Source: Arthrobacter burdickii
Lineage (GTDB): Bacteria > Actinomycetota > Actinomycetes > Actinomycetales > Micrococcaceae
Reading direction: 5' to 3'
DNA length: 64,000 bases
Assembly (NCBI RefSeq): GCF_030433645.1
Contig: NZ_JAROCG010000002.1
Span: forward strand, 186,001-250,000
Shown here: piece after piece, positions 62,339 to 64,000 of the stretch
Layout of the letters: each line of letters opens with the position of its first letter
How positions within the stretch are numbered: the first letter of the stretch is position 1
Program-made: the position numbers and the translations under genes
Notes under the pieces: generated by a model
Told to the model about the DNA's origin: nothing
What the model saw: the letters and a program-made list of their open reading frames with translations, nothing else
The model's database searches: none

Positions 62339-63262
62339 ATGCGAGGAAAGGCAACGTTCAGTGGGGTTGACCAACGGCTTGAAGGTGGTTGGACCGTTTA
62401 TTCTATCTCGGATCCCAATGCTCTAACCCAAGTAGTGGGATGGTTGAAGTTCACGTGCGAGGCAGGTGTTGTTCTCTATCGCGGGCAGTCGCAGCTTTAC
62501 GATGATATGACGGCAACGGGCTTTCGCTCACTGACTGAAAACAGTCATGCAGACTACGCAGAAAAATTGAAGGATTACATATCCTCGATATACGGGCAGG
62601 ACTGCGCCTGCCGTCATAACAAGAATTTCTCGAGTTTGCATTTATGCAATGAGCAGTCTCAGTTTGTCAAGGACAACCCGAATGCGCTGGTGAGTGGGAC
62701 TTATCGGGCTGTCGTTGAGCCTCTACTTCAGCATTACGGGCTGAAAACGCGTTGGCTGGACGTTGTGGATAATATTTGGATTGCCCTTTGGTTCGCATGT
62801 CATCAGCAAATTACGGAGGGAAGATACGCGCATCATCGAAGGCGGTCCATCGCCCAGGAAGGGCCAGACGCGAAAGCATATATCGCAGTATTCGAAACTG
62901 GGTCTATCGACCCCACTTCCGTGCCTGGCTATCGAGTCGGGCCTTCAACGAGATTTGTTGACCTTCGCTATGCGGTTCCATCAGTGTACCTACGACCTCA
63001 CGCGCAGCATGGAGCACTCATAGCACCTTCTCGACTAGATAGTGGCGGAGTGCCGTTTGGATCTATGAAGGAACAGGTTGTTGGTGTGGTTGAGATTAAA
63101 CTAGGTGACGCGCTCGAATGGTTAGGCACCGGGGCGATGACGTCAGGCCATGTGCTCTTTCCTCCTGCCACTCGCGATCACGGGTATCGCCGCTTGCTTG
63201 ATTGGAACTCACCGCCGCACGAAAAGCTTGGTCACGTAACCCAGTTTGGGCCTGGGAACTAG
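62339..63262 (+). CDS. FRG-domain protein
   Basis: A 307-residue protein. The FRG core is VVLYRGQSQLYDDM near residue 45, followed much later by the second half of the pattern, LLQHYGLKTRWLDVVDNIWIALWFACH near 130-157. FRG domains are named after their Phe-Arg-Gly-like motif, here read as YRG, and often sit in phage defence loci as probable effectors. The rest contains AYIAVFETGSID and FVDLRYAVPSVYLRPHAQHG. A good ribosome binding site (AGGAGAAAAATG) precedes the ATG. It lies 116 bases after the helicase and may be co-transcribed with it. Confidence 0.82.
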   Translation: MRGKATFSGVDQRLEGGWTVYSISDPNALTQVVGWLKFTCEAGVVLYRGQSQLYDDMTATGFRSLTENSHADYAEKLKDYISSIYGQDCACRHNKNFSSLHLCNEQSQFVKDNPNALVSGTYRAVVEPLLQHYGLKTRWLDVVDNIWIALWFACHQQITEGRYAHHRRRSIAQEGPDAKAYIAVFETGSIDPTSVPGYRVGPSTRFVDLRYAVPSVYLRPHAQHGALIAPSRLDSGGVPFGSMKEQVVGVVEIKLGDALEWLGTGAMTSGHVLFPPATRDHGYRRLLDWNSPPHEKLGHVTQFGPGN

Positions 63263-63415
63263 GGACAACAGGTCGTGCGGTTGCAAGGTTGCTTGCGGTA
63301 AGTCGTATCCTCAGGTTCTGGGAAACAACGGAACCTGAGGTCCACGGCGGCCCGCTATCCTGCAGCCCCGAAGTGGGGAAAGTCTCGTACCGCGAGTTTT
63401 GTTATTCGCACGAGC

Positions 63416-64000
63416 CTAAAGTAATTTGCTCGCTGACGATTCGATAAGCAAATCACCCGCTCGCAGTACTCGGATAGAGTGGTTGGGGACCCGCCGGATC
63501 AACTCTTTGATGATGCTCTCCGCCCACGACCGGGTCATGTTCGTGGCGACGAAGATTGGTCCGTGCTGGGTCCTAATAGTCCTCGCCTTAGTGGAAGGAT
63601 TTAGATGGTTTCGTTCGGTGGAGATTGCTCCTTCGATGGAAACCAAATCAACACCACCGAGGTTCGCGACTAATTTCGCAGTTTCGCGAACTGCACTTGC
63701 CGCGGTCAGAAGCCGCGACGGTCGCTTAGCGACTTCGACAGTGTAGATCGCAAACTTTCCGCGGACTCTGCGCAAGCGGAGGCGGAGAAACTGCTTTCGA
63801 TCCTCCCCCAATGCAGTCTCTACATATGTGTCCGTGAAGGTTGCCAGCAATTCATCATCCAACCTTCTAACTCCGCTTGTGTCGCTTGGGTAGTCCATGA
63901 GTCGGGCAACTTGGCCCTGTTCGAGGTTCACGAGCGCAGCCTCGAGCTCGCCAACTGTTGAGACCCGCAATTGTTCAAGATGGGTCAGTAGCTCTTCTAC
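63416..64000 (-). CDS. Protein of unknown function, 5' end beyond the window
   Basis: About 194 codons are open to the right edge. There is no start codon that looks genuine; the only candidate inside, TTG at 63970, lacks a ribosome binding site, and the frame continues to the last base with VEELLTHLEQLRVSTVGELE. The visible part is mixed alpha/beta: YVETALGEDRKQFLRLRLRR, VRGKFAIYTVEVAKRPS, VDLVSIEGAISTERN and IRVLRAGDLLIES, with basic character. I do not recognise the family. It converges on the FRG gene. Confidence 0.6.
   Translation of the reverse strand, partial: VEELLTHLEQLRVSTVGELEAALVNLEQGQVARLMDYPSDTSGVRRLDDELLATFTDTYVETALGEDRKQFLRLRLRRVRGKFAIYTVEVAKRPSRLLTAASAVRETAKLVANLGGVDLVSIEGAISTERNHLNPSTKARTIRTQHGPIFVATNMTRSWAESIIKELIRRVPNHSIRVLRAGDLLIESSASKLL

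Noticed and set aside
1..64000. tRNA or rRNA genes
   Set aside because: I looked for GGTTCGA-type T-arm sequences and conserved rRNA blocks on both strands and found none; only an automated covariance search would be decisive.

Overview
The window is high-GC DNA with frequent GTG/TTG starts and dense ATGA-type gene overlaps. Its gene content looks actinobacterial, most like an Arthrobacter-type member of the Micrococcaceae: a mycothiol-system DsbA-like oxidoreductase, a SARP regulator, a winged-helix plus pullulanase-X25 protein, and a type 2 BREX (Pgl) locus. This placement rests on protein resemblance, not on a database search. I found no rRNA, tRNA, CRISPR array, transposase or integrase.

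Region A (1-13.9 kb) is catabolic. After a truncated DsbA-like gene and a membrane-anchored matrixin-like protease comes a minus-strand operon, read from right to left: L-asparaginase, a polysaccharide-deacetylase/PuuE-like amidohydrolase, an MFS transporter, two SDR dehydrogenases and a small Cys-pair protein, closed by a strong hairpin. A divergent LacI-family regulator shares the intergenic region, which holds two identical 16-bp operator-like sites. A second minus-strand operon encodes PxpA, a biotin carrier protein, a biotin carboxylase, PxpB and PxpC (5-oxoprolinase type). The shared theme is opening or hydrolysing amides and cyclic amides.

Region B (13.9-30 kb) is mixed: an X25-domain protein, a PRISE-type reductase, a DoxX-like membrane protein, a NIPSNAP protein, a DesK/NarL-type two-component system beside a secreted 673-residue coiled-coil protein, a zinc-ribbon protein, an amidase, a secreted trypsin-like protease, a decayed zinc alcohol dehydrogenase, and a SARP regulator divergent from a secreted M1 peptidase. 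Between the last two genes are four direct repeats with an exact 11-bp period, the architecture expected of a SARP binding site.

Region C (30-34.8 kb) is a four-carbon acid sugar module: a GntR/UTRA regulator, a small acidic ORF, PdxA2-type dehydrogenase, DUF1537 kinase and a KdgT-type permease.

Region D (34.8-64 kb) is a defence island of lower GC. It opens with an alpha/beta-hydrolase carrying a Gly/Ala-rich membrane segment, a perfect 34-bp palindrome and two phage-type small genes. A complete BREX type 2 operon follows (pglW-pglX-pglY-pglZ-brxD-brxHI). Then come a small convergent gene, a BrxU/GmrSD-like DUF262-DUF1524 nuclease, an unknown small gene, a PLD-nuclease/helicase/DUF3427 fusion, an FRG-domain protein and an unknown gene running off the right edge. 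The best candidates for undescribed biology are the membrane-linked alpha/beta-hydrolase, the helicase/FRG/unknown group, and the low-GC central segment of PglX, which looks like an exchanged specificity domain.
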